A stretch of 64,000 bases of DNA from JBGSPQ01 sp964346765 (GTDB taxonomy: Bacteria; Patescibacteriota; Gracilibacteria; UBA1369). Shown piece by piece: positions 52,116 through 61,278 of this stretch. Location of the stretch: contig CAYFWB010000005.1 of NCBI GenBank assembly GCA_964346765.1, positions 48,046 through 112,045 of the forward strand, in the 5' to 3' direction. The position numbers were made by a program, and so were the translations under genes. How positions within the stretch are numbered: position 1 is the stretch's first letter; each line of letters opens with the position of its first letter. The notes below the pieces were generated by a model. The model saw nothing but the letters and a program-made list of their open reading frames with translations. It was not told the origin of the DNA and searched no databases.

Positions 52116-52526
52116 TTAGCCCTCCATGTCAAAGAAAAACTTCCACCACTTTTGATTGTTACTTAACCCCACATAGTCGTAATCGGCATCATTTTGAGTG
52201 TGCAAACCGCCGACTATTCCCGAAGCATCAATACTTTCATTGGGTATAATAATCACCTCTTCTCCGGGATTTACCAAGCCTAAGTTTTGCTTTGCGATTT
52301 TTTCTATGTAAGCATCTGAACTATAATATTCATAATCTTCGCTTTTTATCCTGTTTTCCTCTGCAATTCTGGCATTTTCTTTTTCATAATTTTTAATATG
52401 AAGTTCAATTTGATAAGCCTTATACACAGAAGCCGTCAGGCTGTATAAAAGAAATGATACTAGCAAAAAAAGCGCTATTATTACAAGTTTTGCCGTATGC
52501 GATGTGCGCTGTAATTTTATCTGCAT
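52116..52526 (-). CDS. FtsB/DivIC-like septum protein
   Basis: A 136-residue single-pass membrane protein: short basic N-terminus, membrane segment (about 14-36), then a coiled coil (about 40-75) and a short domain with YIEKIAKQNLGLVNPGEEVIII. That last block is the hallmark of FtsB/DivIC, which holds FtsL and FtsQ in the divisome. An upstream in-frame start at 52565 overlaps the promoter and is rejected. The gene is divergent from murC, and the tRNA-Met pair and lipid genes follow on the same strand. Confidence 0.85.
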   Translation of the reverse strand: MQIKLQRTSHTAKLVIIALFLLVSFLLYSLTASVYKAYQIELHIKNYEKENARIAEENRIKSEDYEYYSSDAYIEKIAKQNLGLVNPGEEVIIIPNESIDASGIVGGLHTQNDADYDYVGLSNNQKWWKFFFDMEG

Positions 52527-52546
52527 ATCAAATTCTAAGCAGTCAA

Positions 52547-52575
52547 AATATAATACCTGACACAAATTTTATCAA
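52547..52575 (-). promoter_or_regulatory. Promoter of the ftsB-like gene and downstream tRNAs
   Basis: Minus-strand TTGATA (52575-52570), 17 bp, TATATT (52552-52547), predicted leader about 14 nt. The downstream tRNA-Met pair and lipid genes have no visible promoter of their own. Confidence 0.65.
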
Positions 52576-52648
52576 TAAATAGAGCAAAAAGCAGTATGGA
52601 TTTTAATGTCTTCTATTGCTAGACTATGTTGCAAATACACCATTTATT

Positions 52649-54010
52649 ATGTTGGAAGCAAAAAAAATATTTTGTGTCGGAATCGGAGGATCCGGTGTAA
52701 GCGCGTTGGCGTCAATCCTGCATAAGTACGGAAAAAATGTTTCGGGCTCGGATAAAATCCATTCAGAAATAACCAAAAAATTAGGTAAGTCCGGAATAAA
52801 AATAAATATCGGCCACAAAGAAGCAAATTTACCCCCAGACACAGACCTATTAATCTATTCATTTGCTATCAAACAGGATAATCCGGAAAGAATCGAAGCT
52901 AAAAATAAAGGAATACCAGAAATGTCATATTCTAAGGCCATAGGTGAGTTGTCTAAAGACAAAAACACAATTGCCGTTTCCGGGACTCACGGAAAAACCA
53001 CGGTTACTTCGATGCTTTCGACCATATTTATTGCAGAAAATAAAGACCCTTCGGTGATAGTGGGATCTCAGATCAAAGAAATGAAAAATAGAAATCATCG
53101 TCTTGGCAAAAGTAATTATTTAATACTGGAAGCCTGTGAATATTGCAGAAATTTCTTAAATTACCATCCTGACATCATTATCATAAACAATATCGAAGCC
53201 GATCATTTAGACTATTTTAAAGATGAACATGATTACTTCCATGCCTTTGAGCAGTTCGCGAGAAAGTTATCTGATAGGGGACTATTGATAATTAACGGAG
53301 AGGATAAGAACTGTATAACTCTTCTCAAAAATATCAAAAAAGACAGAAAAGACATTCAAATAATTACTTTCGGCTCTCAAGCAGCGGATTTTCGTCTTAT
53401 TAACAACACTGTTTATCAGAATAAAAAAATAATAGGAAGACTGACTTTGCAAATACCGGGCCGTCACAATCAATTAAACGCACTGGCGGCATTTAGCGCC
53501 GCTTATTCATTGGGACTCGATCCGACAGTCTCAATAAACGCACTTAATCACTACTCCGGCGCTAAAAGAAGATTTGAGTTGCTTGGCAAAGTAAATAAAA
53601 CGCTAATCTATGACGACTATGCACATCATCCCTCCGAAATAAAAGCAACACTGCTTGCCGCAAGACAAAAATTTGGTAAAAAAGCCAAGATTATGTGCAT
53701 ATTTCAGCCGCATCAGCACAGCAGAACCAACAAGCTTAAAGATCTCTTCGCGGAATCATTTAAAGAGGCTGATCTTGCGGTAATATCAGACATTTTTTTT
53801 ACCCGTGACAGCCAAAAGGATATCGCGAGCATAGACAGCGCCATACTAACCGACATGATAAAAACAAACAGCGAAGCTATTTACGGAGGTGATCCGGACA
53901 ACACCATTCGTACCGTCGCCAGATTGATACAAAACTTTGATGTTTTGATAACCATGGGAGCCGGGGATATTAACAAAACAGCGCATAAATTATTGACAAG
54001 AAAAGGATAA
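52649..54010 (+). CDS. murC: UDP-N-acetylmuramate--L-alanine ligase
   Basis: Adds L-alanine to UDP-MurNAc, the first peptide step of peptidoglycan synthesis. It has about 453 residues. The N-terminal Rossmann domain has FCVGIGGSGVSALA, the ATP loop is SGTHGKTTVTSML, and NIEADHLDYF and YDDYAHHPSEIKATL, both typical of MurC, follow. The frame is open from a TTG at 52616, but ATG 52649 directly precedes the Rossmann strand. It shows that the organism makes its own peptidoglycan, in line with the wall enzymes elsewhere here. No clear promoter could be chosen. Confidence 0.95.
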   Translation: MLEAKKIFCVGIGGSGVSALASILHKYGKNVSGSDKIHSEITKKLGKSGIKINIGHKEANLPPDTDLLIYSFAIKQDNPERIEAKNKGIPEMSYSKAIGELSKDKNTIAVSGTHGKTTVTSMLSTIFIAENKDPSVIVGSQIKEMKNRNHRLGKSNYLILEACEYCRNFLNYHPDIIIINNIEADHLDYFKDEHDYFHAFEQFARKLSDRGLLIINGEDKNCITLLKNIKKDRKDIQIITFGSQAADFRLINNTVYQNKKIIGRLTLQIPGRHNQLNALAAFSAAYSLGLDPTVSINALNHYSGAKRRFELLGKVNKTLIYDDYAHHPSEIKATLLAARQKFGKKAKIMCIFQPHQHSRTNKLKDLFAESFKEADLAVISDIFFTRDSQKDIASIDSAILTDMIKTNSEAIYGGDPDNTIRTVARLIQNFDVLITMGAGDINKTAHKLLTRKG

Positions 54011-54087
54011 CAGTGTCAAGTATTTAGATGTATTTTAAAACTTCTATATCTATAAAAAATATTTGAACTTCAAGCCGCGGACTTTTT

Positions 54088-55479
54088 CTAATGAATTCTT
54101 TTCCAAATAGTACCTTCAGGGGTATCCTCAAGCTGGACACCTTTTTTTTGTAATTCATTTCTAATCTCATCGGATTTTGAAAAATCCTTATTTCTTCTAG
54201 CTTTTTCTCTTTCATTAATCAATGACTGGACATCATCATTAACTTCTTCTTTTACATCTCTTTTAAAAATACCCAAAACAGCATCGGTTTCCTGAATAAA
54301 ATTAAGAGCTTTTTTATGCGTTGCCTTGTCTAGAGATCCTGAGTCCATATATTTGTTTAATTCCTTAATAAACTCAAAACAGGCCGCAAGAGCACTCGGC
54401 GTTTCAAAATCATCATCCATCGATTCAATAAATTTTTGCATGCATTCATCTATAAATTGAACGCCGTGTCCGGTCTCATCAGCTTCATCAAATGAAGAAA
54501 AGGATCCTAATCTGCGGAAAAAATCATGCACCCTTTGCAAACTGTTTTCCGCCTGTTCAAGTAAATCTTTTGAAAAATCAATAGGCGACCTGTAATGAGT
54601 TTGTAGAAACAAATATCTAACCGCCTGAGGCTTATATTCTTTAAAAATATCTCTTAGTGTAAAAAAATTATTTAGTGACTTGGACATTTTATCATTATTA
54701 ACTCTGATAAAACCATTATGCATCCAGTATTTAACAAATGGCACATTGAAAGCACATTCGCTCTGGGCTATTTCGCATTCATGATGAGGAAAAGTTAAAT
54801 CAGCTCCGCCACCGTGAATGTCCAATGTTTGACCCAAAATCGCATGACTCATAGCACTGCACTCAATATGCCAACCCGGTCGTCCTTCACCCCACGGACT
54901 ATCCCATTTAGGTTCATCCGGCTTTGCGAATTTCCATAAAACAAAATCCTGCGGATTACGTTTTTCTGTTTTTAATTCAACCCTTGAACCGCTTTTTAGT
55001 TCCTCAATGTCCTGTTTCGACAATTTTCCATATTCATCAAATCGTTTAATATCAAAATAGACTCCGTCTGATATTACATACACATATCCCTCTTCCTCCA
55101 ATCTCTTAATAATATCGATAATCTCAGCCATATAATTCGTAGCTTTTGGATTATAATCAGCCTTTAATATTCCCAAAGCCGCATAATCACGCTCATATTC
55201 CGGAATAATCTTATCGGCAAGCTCCTTCACGGATATATTCATTATTTGGGCGCGATTAATCATTTTATCGTCAATATCAGTATAATTCGTTACATAAGTA
55301 ACGTTGAATCCCTTCATAATAAAATACTTCCTTATTACATCAAAACTAACCGCCGATCTACCATGCCCGAGATGGCCATAATCATAAACTGTGGGACCGC
55401 AAACATACATTCTAACTTTACCTTCACGTACAGGTTTAAATATCTCTTTACGTCCTATCAATGTATTAAAAATATGCAT
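54088..55479 (-). CDS. cysS: Cysteinyl-tRNA synthetase
   Basis: Class I synthetase, 463 residues, that charges tRNA-Cys. It has YVCGPTVYDYGHLGHGR with the zinc-binding Cys and HIGH-like motif, GRPGWHIECSAM (second zinc Cys), FPHHECEIAQSE (zinc His and Glu), and KMSKSLNNFFTL. The C-terminal DALR-type helical domain is complete. It follows the YggT gene by 2 bp and converges on murC across 77 bp in which no clear terminator is seen. Confidence 0.96.
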   Translation of the reverse strand: MHIFNTLIGRKEIFKPVREGKVRMYVCGPTVYDYGHLGHGRSAVSFDVIRKYFIMKGFNVTYVTNYTDIDDKMINRAQIMNISVKELADKIIPEYERDYAALGILKADYNPKATNYMAEIIDIIKRLEEEGYVYVISDGVYFDIKRFDEYGKLSKQDIEELKSGSRVELKTEKRNPQDFVLWKFAKPDEPKWDSPWGEGRPGWHIECSAMSHAILGQTLDIHGGGADLTFPHHECEIAQSECAFNVPFVKYWMHNGFIRVNNDKMSKSLNNFFTLRDIFKEYKPQAVRYLFLQTHYRSPIDFSKDLLEQAENSLQRVHDFFRRLGSFSSFDEADETGHGVQFIDECMQKFIESMDDDFETPSALAACFEFIKELNKYMDSGSLDKATHKKALNFIQETDAVLGIFKRDVKEEVNDDVQSLINEREKARRNKDFSKSDEIRNELQKKGVQLEDTPEGTIWKRIH

Positions 55480-55481
55480 AT

Positions 55482-55763
55482 CTATATTCCTGATGAAACA
55501 AGTAATGAAATAACAATAACTTTTAGCAGATCCAATGCCAATAATGCGATTATTGGCGATATATCAATCATACCCAGTCTAGGTACGACCTTTCTAAAAG
55601 GACCCAGTATAGGTTCCGTAATATCATATAAAACCAAACGTATTTTCCCGCCTCCACCACCGCCTCCAGCGGTAAACCACGAAAGTATTATCCTTGCCAA
55701 AATAGCGAAACTGACAAGATCAAAAAGTATCTGAATAAACTTTACAATAAAATCTAATGCCAT
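55482..55763 (-). CDS. YggT-family membrane protein
   Basis: A 93-residue protein with two membrane segments (about 8-28 and 67-90) and the YggT loop ARIILSWF...LYDITEPILGPFRKVVPRLGMIDISPII. The usual short linker is a run of seven glycines here. YggT proteins are linked to cell division and osmotic or membrane functions, without a settled activity. It lies 2 bp before cysS and downstream of a large surface-protein gene. Confidence 0.9.
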   Translation of the reverse strand: MALDFIVKFIQILFDLVSFAILARIILSWFTAGGGGGGGKIRLVLYDITEPILGPFRKVVPRLGMIDISPIIALLALDLLKVIVISLLVSSGI

Positions 55764-55828
55764 AAGTAAACTTAAACTGATTCAAAAATCTATCCAATAA
55801 TATCAGTCATGGCTTAAAAATCCACCCA

Positions 55829-58063
55829 TTATCCTTTTTTTCTGTTTTGAAACCTTCTGGCTACACCTGAAAGAACACCGGTACCCGCCAACAATAATAA
55901 AATCTCAGGACCATTATCGACCATTTCAGGTGGTATAGCTTCAATTGCCGCACCCCTTAAAAGTGCCTCTTGCCCGCCTTCGTTTAAAGGTTCAGCGGGT
56001 CTGTCCGTAACCTCGGCCTGAACTTCCAAAGTAAATGGAATTGCGCTCACAAGTTCACTTGTAAACAAACTTTCTATATCCATCTCATCAACCGCCGAAA
56101 CCGCGAAAAAGTATTCCTTACCATTTTCAAGATTTGGAATATACCATGTCGTAGCGGCATCTTTAGTATCGATCACATTATCAAGATTCAAAGGATCGGT
56201 TCCGTAATAAATTCGATAATGATCAACAATTCCATCATCAGTTGCCGCCTCCCACACAAGAGTTACTCTTTTATCCGAGCCATATCCTATTACACCAAAC
56301 ACCTGTGATGGTGGTTCATTATCAGGCTCATCCACTTCTTCCTTTTGATCATCAGTCCGTTCTTCCGTAGCCTCAGGAACAGTCTCTTCCTGATCGCTTA
56401 CACTACCCTCACCATTTTCTGTAATCATAAGACTGACCACGCTTTGATATGTTGCTTCATTACCCAAATCATCAACCAATAGGACATCAACAGGATATTC
56501 ACCTGCCGTCTCCGGTGCCTGAAAAGATGCTATATATAAACCAGCCGTGTCTGTACTGGGACTTAATTGATAAATATCCAGATTAAAAATTAAAGCAGCC
56601 TCAGTAAGATTCTCTTCCGAATAAACTTCAACATTCACGACATCACCGGATTTTATGCCAGTTGAAGAATCTACCACAATATCATCAACTACCGGCGCTG
56701 TAGTGTCGATACTAATCATAACGGTGTCAGAAGTACCCTGTACTTCATTTGAATCATCCAGCCACACAACATAAATTTCATGATTTCCGTCCGCCAAAGG
56801 AGTTGTTTCAAATGAATAATTACCGCTCGAATCGGATTGAATCATACCGATTTCTTGATCGTTATCAAAAATTTTCACAGTAGAAAGAGCGGCGGCCTTT
56901 CCCGATATTTCCTGTACATTTTGACTGTAAGTACCTTCAAGCGGTGATGTAATTGTGGGTTTTTCACCCGAGCCTAAAGACCCAGACCCTGAGCTACCGC
57001 TATCACCGGCCGAACCGACTGCCACATTAAATTCGCCTTTTACGGACATATTATTGATATCGGTAGCCACAAGCTTATATGTACCGTCTTCCGGAAATTT
57101 CAGCCCCAAACTAAATTCATGAGCCCCAAGGTCCTCCGCTTTAAAAGTATAATCTTCAGGTAATGTCACATTTGTACTGTTTATTCCTTCAACAGAAAAA
57201 TGAACGGTACCGGTGTAATTTTGAACAGTTAGCTCATCTTGATCTTGAGCCGTAACTGTGAAGCTAATATCAGTATTCGGATCGACAGTTTCAGGAATAC
57301 CTGATATTAAAAATTTATTTAAAGGTCCCGCGGGTTGTGCCGACGCCACCGGTATAAAGCTATTCAAATACCCGCCCGCATCATCCAGATATGAAGCACT
57401 GTTTAAATAGGTTACTTCCGCCCTGTCAGACAGAACACCGCCGTTTGTAACATCCACTAACGAATAAATAGACACACCTGCTTTATCCGAGGAAATAGCG
57501 AAAGAAACGCTACCATTGACATCCGTCATATTGCCGGGAGCGACGGATCTTATACTATCCTCACTACGACTAGAAATTACTCTCAATACATGACCGCTCA
57601 ATGGATTATTATACTTATCCACAATCTGAGCACTAAGATAACACGTATCCTCATCATCGGCCTTTAATATTGTTTTATTAACTTCAATGTTTGACTTATC
57701 AGCAGACATATTATCCGGATAAACTTTAAACGTACTTGTTTGTCCGCCAGGGTCTCCTTTCAAATGAGCGGACACCTCATAAACACCGGCTTTTCGTGTA
57801 TGATAATCATACAAATCTAATCTTGCCTTACCTTCCGTGTTCGTTATTACGGGAACAGAGATAACAGCTCCATCCGGTTTTTTAACATCAACAAAAATTT
57901 TTGTATTAGGATACGTTTTTGATGTTGTGATTAAGGCGCTATATCCCGCAATCGTATCAACCCCGTACGCCATTACATCAGTCATATTACTGGCCGACGC
58001 CACTGCATTGGCAAACATCAAAGATATCATCGTTGCCAACACTGTAATTCTTATTAACCTCAT
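55829..58063 (-). CDS. Large surface protein with Ig-like and fibronectin-III domains and C-terminal anchor
   Basis: A 744-residue exported protein. A signal peptide (about 1-24, ending AVASA) is followed by invasin/Big-1-like Ig domains (about 25-350), a Ser/Gly linker, a further Ig-like repeat (EKPTITSPLEGTYSQNVQEISG), an acidic linker and one Fn3 domain (about 590-685, PPSQVFGVIG and YRIYYGTDPL). The C-terminus is NGPEILLLLAGTGVLSG followed by RRFQNRKKG: a short motif, a hydrophobic helix and a basic tail, the layout of a sorting or membrane anchor without LPXTG. Probably displayed on the surface, possibly for attachment to host cells. It has its own strong promoter. Confidence 0.85.
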   Translation of the reverse strand: MRLIRITVLATMISLMFANAVASASNMTDVMAYGVDTIAGYSALITTSKTYPNTKIFVDVKKPDGAVISVPVITNTEGKARLDLYDYHTRKAGVYEVSAHLKGDPGGQTSTFKVYPDNMSADKSNIEVNKTILKADDEDTCYLSAQIVDKYNNPLSGHVLRVISSRSEDSIRSVAPGNMTDVNGSVSFAISSDKAGVSIYSLVDVTNGGVLSDRAEVTYLNSASYLDDAGGYLNSFIPVASAQPAGPLNKFLISGIPETVDPNTDISFTVTAQDQDELTVQNYTGTVHFSVEGINSTNVTLPEDYTFKAEDLGAHEFSLGLKFPEDGTYKLVATDINNMSVKGEFNVAVGSAGDSGSSGSGSLGSGEKPTITSPLEGTYSQNVQEISGKAAALSTVKIFDNDQEIGMIQSDSSGNYSFETTPLADGNHEIYVVWLDDSNEVQGTSDTVMISIDTTAPVVDDIVVDSSTGIKSGDVVNVEVYSEENLTEAALIFNLDIYQLSPSTDTAGLYIASFQAPETAGEYPVDVLLVDDLGNEATYQSVVSLMITENGEGSVSDQEETVPEATEERTDDQKEEVDEPDNEPPSQVFGVIGYGSDKRVTLVWEAATDDGIVDHYRIYYGTDPLNLDNVIDTKDAATTWYIPNLENGKEYFFAVSAVDEMDIESLFTSELVSAIPFTLEVQAEVTDRPAEPLNEGGQEALLRGAAIEAIPPEMVDNGPEILLLLAGTGVLSGVARRFQNRKKG

Positions 58064-58085
58064 GTTTATTACATTAAATCCACTA

Positions 58086-58114
58086 ATTATAGCTCAAAAA
58101 ACCAAAAAAGTAAA
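58086..58114 (-). promoter_or_regulatory. Promoter of the Ig/Fn3 surface-protein gene
   Basis: Minus-strand TTTACT (58114-58109), 17 bp, TATAAT (58091-58086), about 16 nt of leader before ATG 58063. Confidence 0.75.
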
Positions 58115-58149
58115 TGCCCGCCCTCATACTTCAGGTTTTACTTGGTATC

Positions 58150-58158
58150 TGTTAAAAT
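58150..58158 (+). promoter_or_regulatory. Candidate extended -10 of the aminotransferase gene
   Basis: TGT-TAAAAT, 21 bp before the ATG at 58180. The -35 is not convincing. It is divergent from the surface-protein promoter. Confidence 0.48.
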
Positions 58159-58179
58159 AATTTTGATTTAAAACAACTA

Positions 58180-59082
58180 ATGCAAAAAGTTTCCAAAATA
58201 TGGATGGATGGCAAGCTTGTCTCATGGGATAAAGCCAATATTCACATTCTAACACACACGCTTCACTACGGTGGTGGCGCTTTCGAAGGAATACGCTTCT
58301 ATAAAACACCAAAAGGACCATCCATATTCAGACTGGAAGAGCATGTAGATAGATTGTTCTATTCAGCCGGCGTACTGAAAATAAAATCACCTTTTACTAA
58401 AAAACAAATTATTGAGGCCATAAAGACGGTAATCAAATCCAATAAAATGGAAGAGGGGTACATAAGACCGATAATCTACTACGGGTACGGTAAGATGGGC
58501 CTTAATCCGGCAGGTGCCCCTATAAATATAGCTATAGCGGTATGGCCTTGGGGAGCATACCTTGGTGACAAACCGATAAAAGCGACGGTTAGTAAATTTA
58601 TCCGTATTCATCCAAAATCCACATACACCCAAGCCAAACTTTGCGGTCACTATGTAAATTCAATTCTTGCTAGCATCGACGCACATGGAAAAAAGTGTAA
58701 CGAAGCGATACTACTTGATTACAAAGGAAATGTTGCCGAAGGCCCCGGCGAAAATATTTTTATAGTTAAAAAAGGCACTCTAATAACACCCAAAAAAGGT
58801 AGCATATTGGCGGGAATAACAAGAGATTCACTAATCAAACTGGCTCATGATAAAAAAATACCTGTAAAGCGGGAAATAATATCCAAAAATAAACTTTACA
58901 AAGCGGATGAAGCATTTTTTAGTGGTACGGCCGCAGAAATCTCAGTTATAGGATCGATTGATGGGAAAAAAATTGGCAATGGCAAAGCCGGCCCAATTAC
59001 AAATAAGCTAAAAGAAGAATTTCTAAGAATAGTGGCAGGTGAGCTCCCAAGATATGAAAAATGGCTTACCTACGTAAAATAA
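58180..59082 (+). CDS. ilvE: Branched-chain amino acid aminotransferase (class IV)
   Basis: PLP enzyme of fold type IV that interconverts leucine, isoleucine and valine with their keto acids. It has 300 residues, full length. It shows HTLHYGGGAFEGIRFY, the PLP lysine block TQAKLCGHYVNSILA (usually K--GNY-NS), EGPGENIFIVK, GITRDSLI and FFSGTAAEIS. The Asn in GNY is His here. No other ilv or leu genes are in the window, so it probably serves salvage or nitrogen exchange. A D-amino-acid transaminase is an alternative within the same fold. It converges on queA with no gap. Confidence 0.88.
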   Translation: MQKVSKIWMDGKLVSWDKANIHILTHTLHYGGGAFEGIRFYKTPKGPSIFRLEEHVDRLFYSAGVLKIKSPFTKKQIIEAIKTVIKSNKMEEGYIRPIIYYGYGKMGLNPAGAPINIAIAVWPWGAYLGDKPIKATVSKFIRIHPKSTYTQAKLCGHYVNSILASIDAHGKKCNEAILLDYKGNVAEGPGENIFIVKKGTLITPKKGSILAGITRDSLIKLAHDKKIPVKREIISKNKLYKADEAFFSGTAAEISVIGSIDGKKIGNGKAGPITNKLKEEFLRIVAGELPRYEKWLTYVK

Positions 59083-60096
59083 TCACAAAATCAACATAGA
59101 ATCCCCAAAACTGAAAAACCTATATTTTTCTTTTACAGCTACTTTATAGGCCTTCATTATAAATTCATGACCGGCAAAAGAAGAAACCAGCATCAGCAAG
59201 GTGCTTTTTGGCAGATGAAAGTTGGTAAGCAATCCTTGCACACACTTCCATTGATAGCCGGGATAAATAAATATATCCGTATCACCTTGATCGTTCTTAA
59301 AACCATTTTCAAATGTTGACTCAAGCACCCTGACACTTGTAGTCCCCACCGCTATTAACCTTTTGCCCAAATCATATGAATGATTCAAAGAATCTGCTGT
59401 TTTTTGATTGATTTCGTAAAATTCACTATGCATTTTATGATCTTTGATATTGGCAGTTTTTACTGGTAAAAAAGTGCCCGGCCCCACATGTAAAGTAAGA
59501 TATTCCAATTTTGCGCCGGATTTAACCAATTCCTGATTCAGATCAGCAGTAAAATGTAAACCGGCTGTCGGAGCTGCCACACTACCCTCGGTTTCGGCGT
59601 AAACGGTTTGATAATCCTCAAGTAATGCTTTGGAATTTTTAATATAAGGAGGGAGTGGTGTTACACCATTCGAATATATAAATTTCATTAATTCCTCTCC
59701 GCCGACTGAAAACTTCAACACTCTAAATCCATTGTCATCAACATCAATAATCGAACACTTAACTCCGTCTCTTAAATTAATTTTATCGTTCTTTTTAAAA
59801 AATTTTCCTGGTCTTACCATTGCTAACCATACGTTATTCATAAGCCGTCTGATTAACAATATCTCACTATCTTTGTGATTGATCTTAAAATGGATTCTCG
59901 CTGGTATAACTTTGGATTTATTAAATATTAACACAACATCCGAACCTAACAGAGATGGCAATTCATTAAAGACATGATGACTGATGGATTGTTTTTCCCT
60001 ATTAAGAACCATTAACCGACTTGAATCTCTGGGATAAACTGGATTTTGAGCTATCAAATCCGCCGGCAAATAATAATTAAAATCTTCGGTTTTCAT
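59083..60096 (-). CDS. queA: S-adenosylmethionine:tRNA ribosyltransferase-isomerase
   Basis: QueA makes epoxyqueuosine from preQ1 at the wobble base of tRNAs with GUN anticodons, taking the ribosyl group from SAM. The 337-residue length is normal. It has FNYYLPADLIAQNP, NKSKVIPARI, the central SVAAPTAGLHFT, HVGPGTFLPVK, AVGTTSVRVLES and LLTNFHLPKSTLLMLVSSFAG. The gene is the last of a run on this strand, 3 bp after the SpoIIE-type phosphatase. Other queuosine genes are not seen here. Confidence 0.96.
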   Translation of the reverse strand: MKTEDFNYYLPADLIAQNPVYPRDSSRLMVLNREKQSISHHVFNELPSLLGSDVVLIFNKSKVIPARIHFKINHKDSEILLIRRLMNNVWLAMVRPGKFFKKNDKINLRDGVKCSIIDVDDNGFRVLKFSVGGEELMKFIYSNGVTPLPPYIKNSKALLEDYQTVYAETEGSVAAPTAGLHFTADLNQELVKSGAKLEYLTLHVGPGTFLPVKTANIKDHKMHSEFYEINQKTADSLNHSYDLGKRLIAVGTTSVRVLESTFENGFKNDQGDTDIFIYPGYQWKCVQGLLTNFHLPKSTLLMLVSSFAGHEFIMKAYKVAVKEKYRFFSFGDSMLIL

Positions 60097-60099
60097 CGG

Positions 60100-61272
60100 T
60101 TATTTTTCCGTGGTTTTAGCCTCCATTGGATTCCACTTTGTGGAAATCAAACTTTCAGTTCTTTTTTCTTTGGCGGTACTACCCGTGTACCTTACAGCAA
60201 TTAAAGTTACATCATCATCCTGCACATGATCCTGTACAAAACGTGAATAATCCAATGCCACATGATTAACAATACCATCGGGACCGTATTCAGCAGCGTA
60301 TCTTTCAACCGCAGCAATCAATCTATCCAACGAGTACATCTCTCCTGACATATTTCTTCCTTCAGTCAGTCCGTCAGAATAGAGAATAATCACATCGCCC
60401 AGTTCAAGTTCAAGATCCTGCTCTTTAATTAGCTTGCTATTATCAGGCACCATGCCCAGAGCGATACCGCCCGCTTTTTTACTTTCACACTTACCCATAT
60501 TTATACGATAAATCAATAAATGTTCATGACCGCAACCTACATAAGTCATTTTTTGATTCACAAAATCCCATCGTAGCATCAACATGGTCATGAACATTGT
60601 CGATTTAATCCTCGTCTTAAGTTGTTTATTAGTATTAACGACGACATCATACGCATTATCATATATATCAACAAAAGTATGAATTAAAGAATTAGCCATA
60701 GTCATAACCAGTGCCGCGGGCACACCATGTCCGGTTACGTCACCTCCATAAATAAACAAGTTATTTCCGCTTCTGATAAAATCAAAATTGTCTCCTCCCA
60801 ATTCAACCGCGGGTCTGTTTTTCGCTACTATCTCTATCCCCGGAAAATCCGGACTTTCTTTTGGCAAGATTTCCTGTTGCAAAGAACTGGCAATCTCAAG
60901 CTCGTTAAGCATCCTTTTACCTTCTTTAATCTCCTTTGATACTTGCTCCATACTCTTTGTGACCTCATTAAAAAAATGAGCCATTACACCTATTTCATCA
61001 AGCCTGCGGGTATATATTTTCTTATATTTGCGACCTGTCAAAAGTGCTTTCATCTCTTTCAAAATAATCTGAACCGGTCTTACAAATTCATACAAATAAA
61101 CCAATAAAAAATATATAAGAAAAACAAATAAAGCCCCAACAAAAGCCCAGAAGGGGACTTGCGTTTCATTGTTTATAAACAAGTAAAATGCAGCTGCGCA
61201 AATTAATAACGCAAAGAAAATAAAATATATAAATACCCTTCTAAGAATACTTTTTTTTAAAGACGTCAGCAT
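60100..61272 (-). CDS. Membrane SpoIIE/RsbU-type PP2C phosphatase with HAMP domain
   Basis: A 390-residue phosphatase. Two membrane segments (about 12-33 and 41-63) flank only a short outside loop, so it may sense membrane or internal signals. A HAMP-like region and coiled coil run to about 150, followed by the PP2C-type domain with ELGGDNFDF, GGDVTGHGVPAAL, YSDGLTEGRN and QDDDVTLIAV, where the aspartates bind metal. In known systems such enzymes dephosphorylate STAS-domain anti-sigma antagonists. The STAS gene lies 6 bp upstream, so that protein is the obvious substrate. Confidence 0.9.
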   Translation of the reverse strand: MLTSLKKSILRRVFIYFIFFALLICAAAFYLFINNETQVPFWAFVGALFVFLIYFLLVYLYEFVRPVQIILKEMKALLTGRKYKKIYTRRLDEIGVMAHFFNEVTKSMEQVSKEIKEGKRMLNELEIASSLQQEILPKESPDFPGIEIVAKNRPAVELGGDNFDFIRSGNNLFIYGGDVTGHGVPAALVMTMANSLIHTFVDIYDNAYDVVVNTNKQLKTRIKSTMFMTMLMLRWDFVNQKMTYVGCGHEHLLIYRINMGKCESKKAGGIALGMVPDNSKLIKEQDLELELGDVIILYSDGLTEGRNMSGEMYSLDRLIAAVERYAAEYGPDGIVNHVALDYSRFVQDHVQDDDVTLIAVRYTGSTAKEKRTESLISTKWNPMEAKTTEK

Positions 61273-61278
61273 CGGGAA

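Noticed and set aside
55246..55734. Open frame of 162 codons antisense to cysS/YggT
   Set aside because: It overlaps two confident genes on the other strand and has no recognisable domain.
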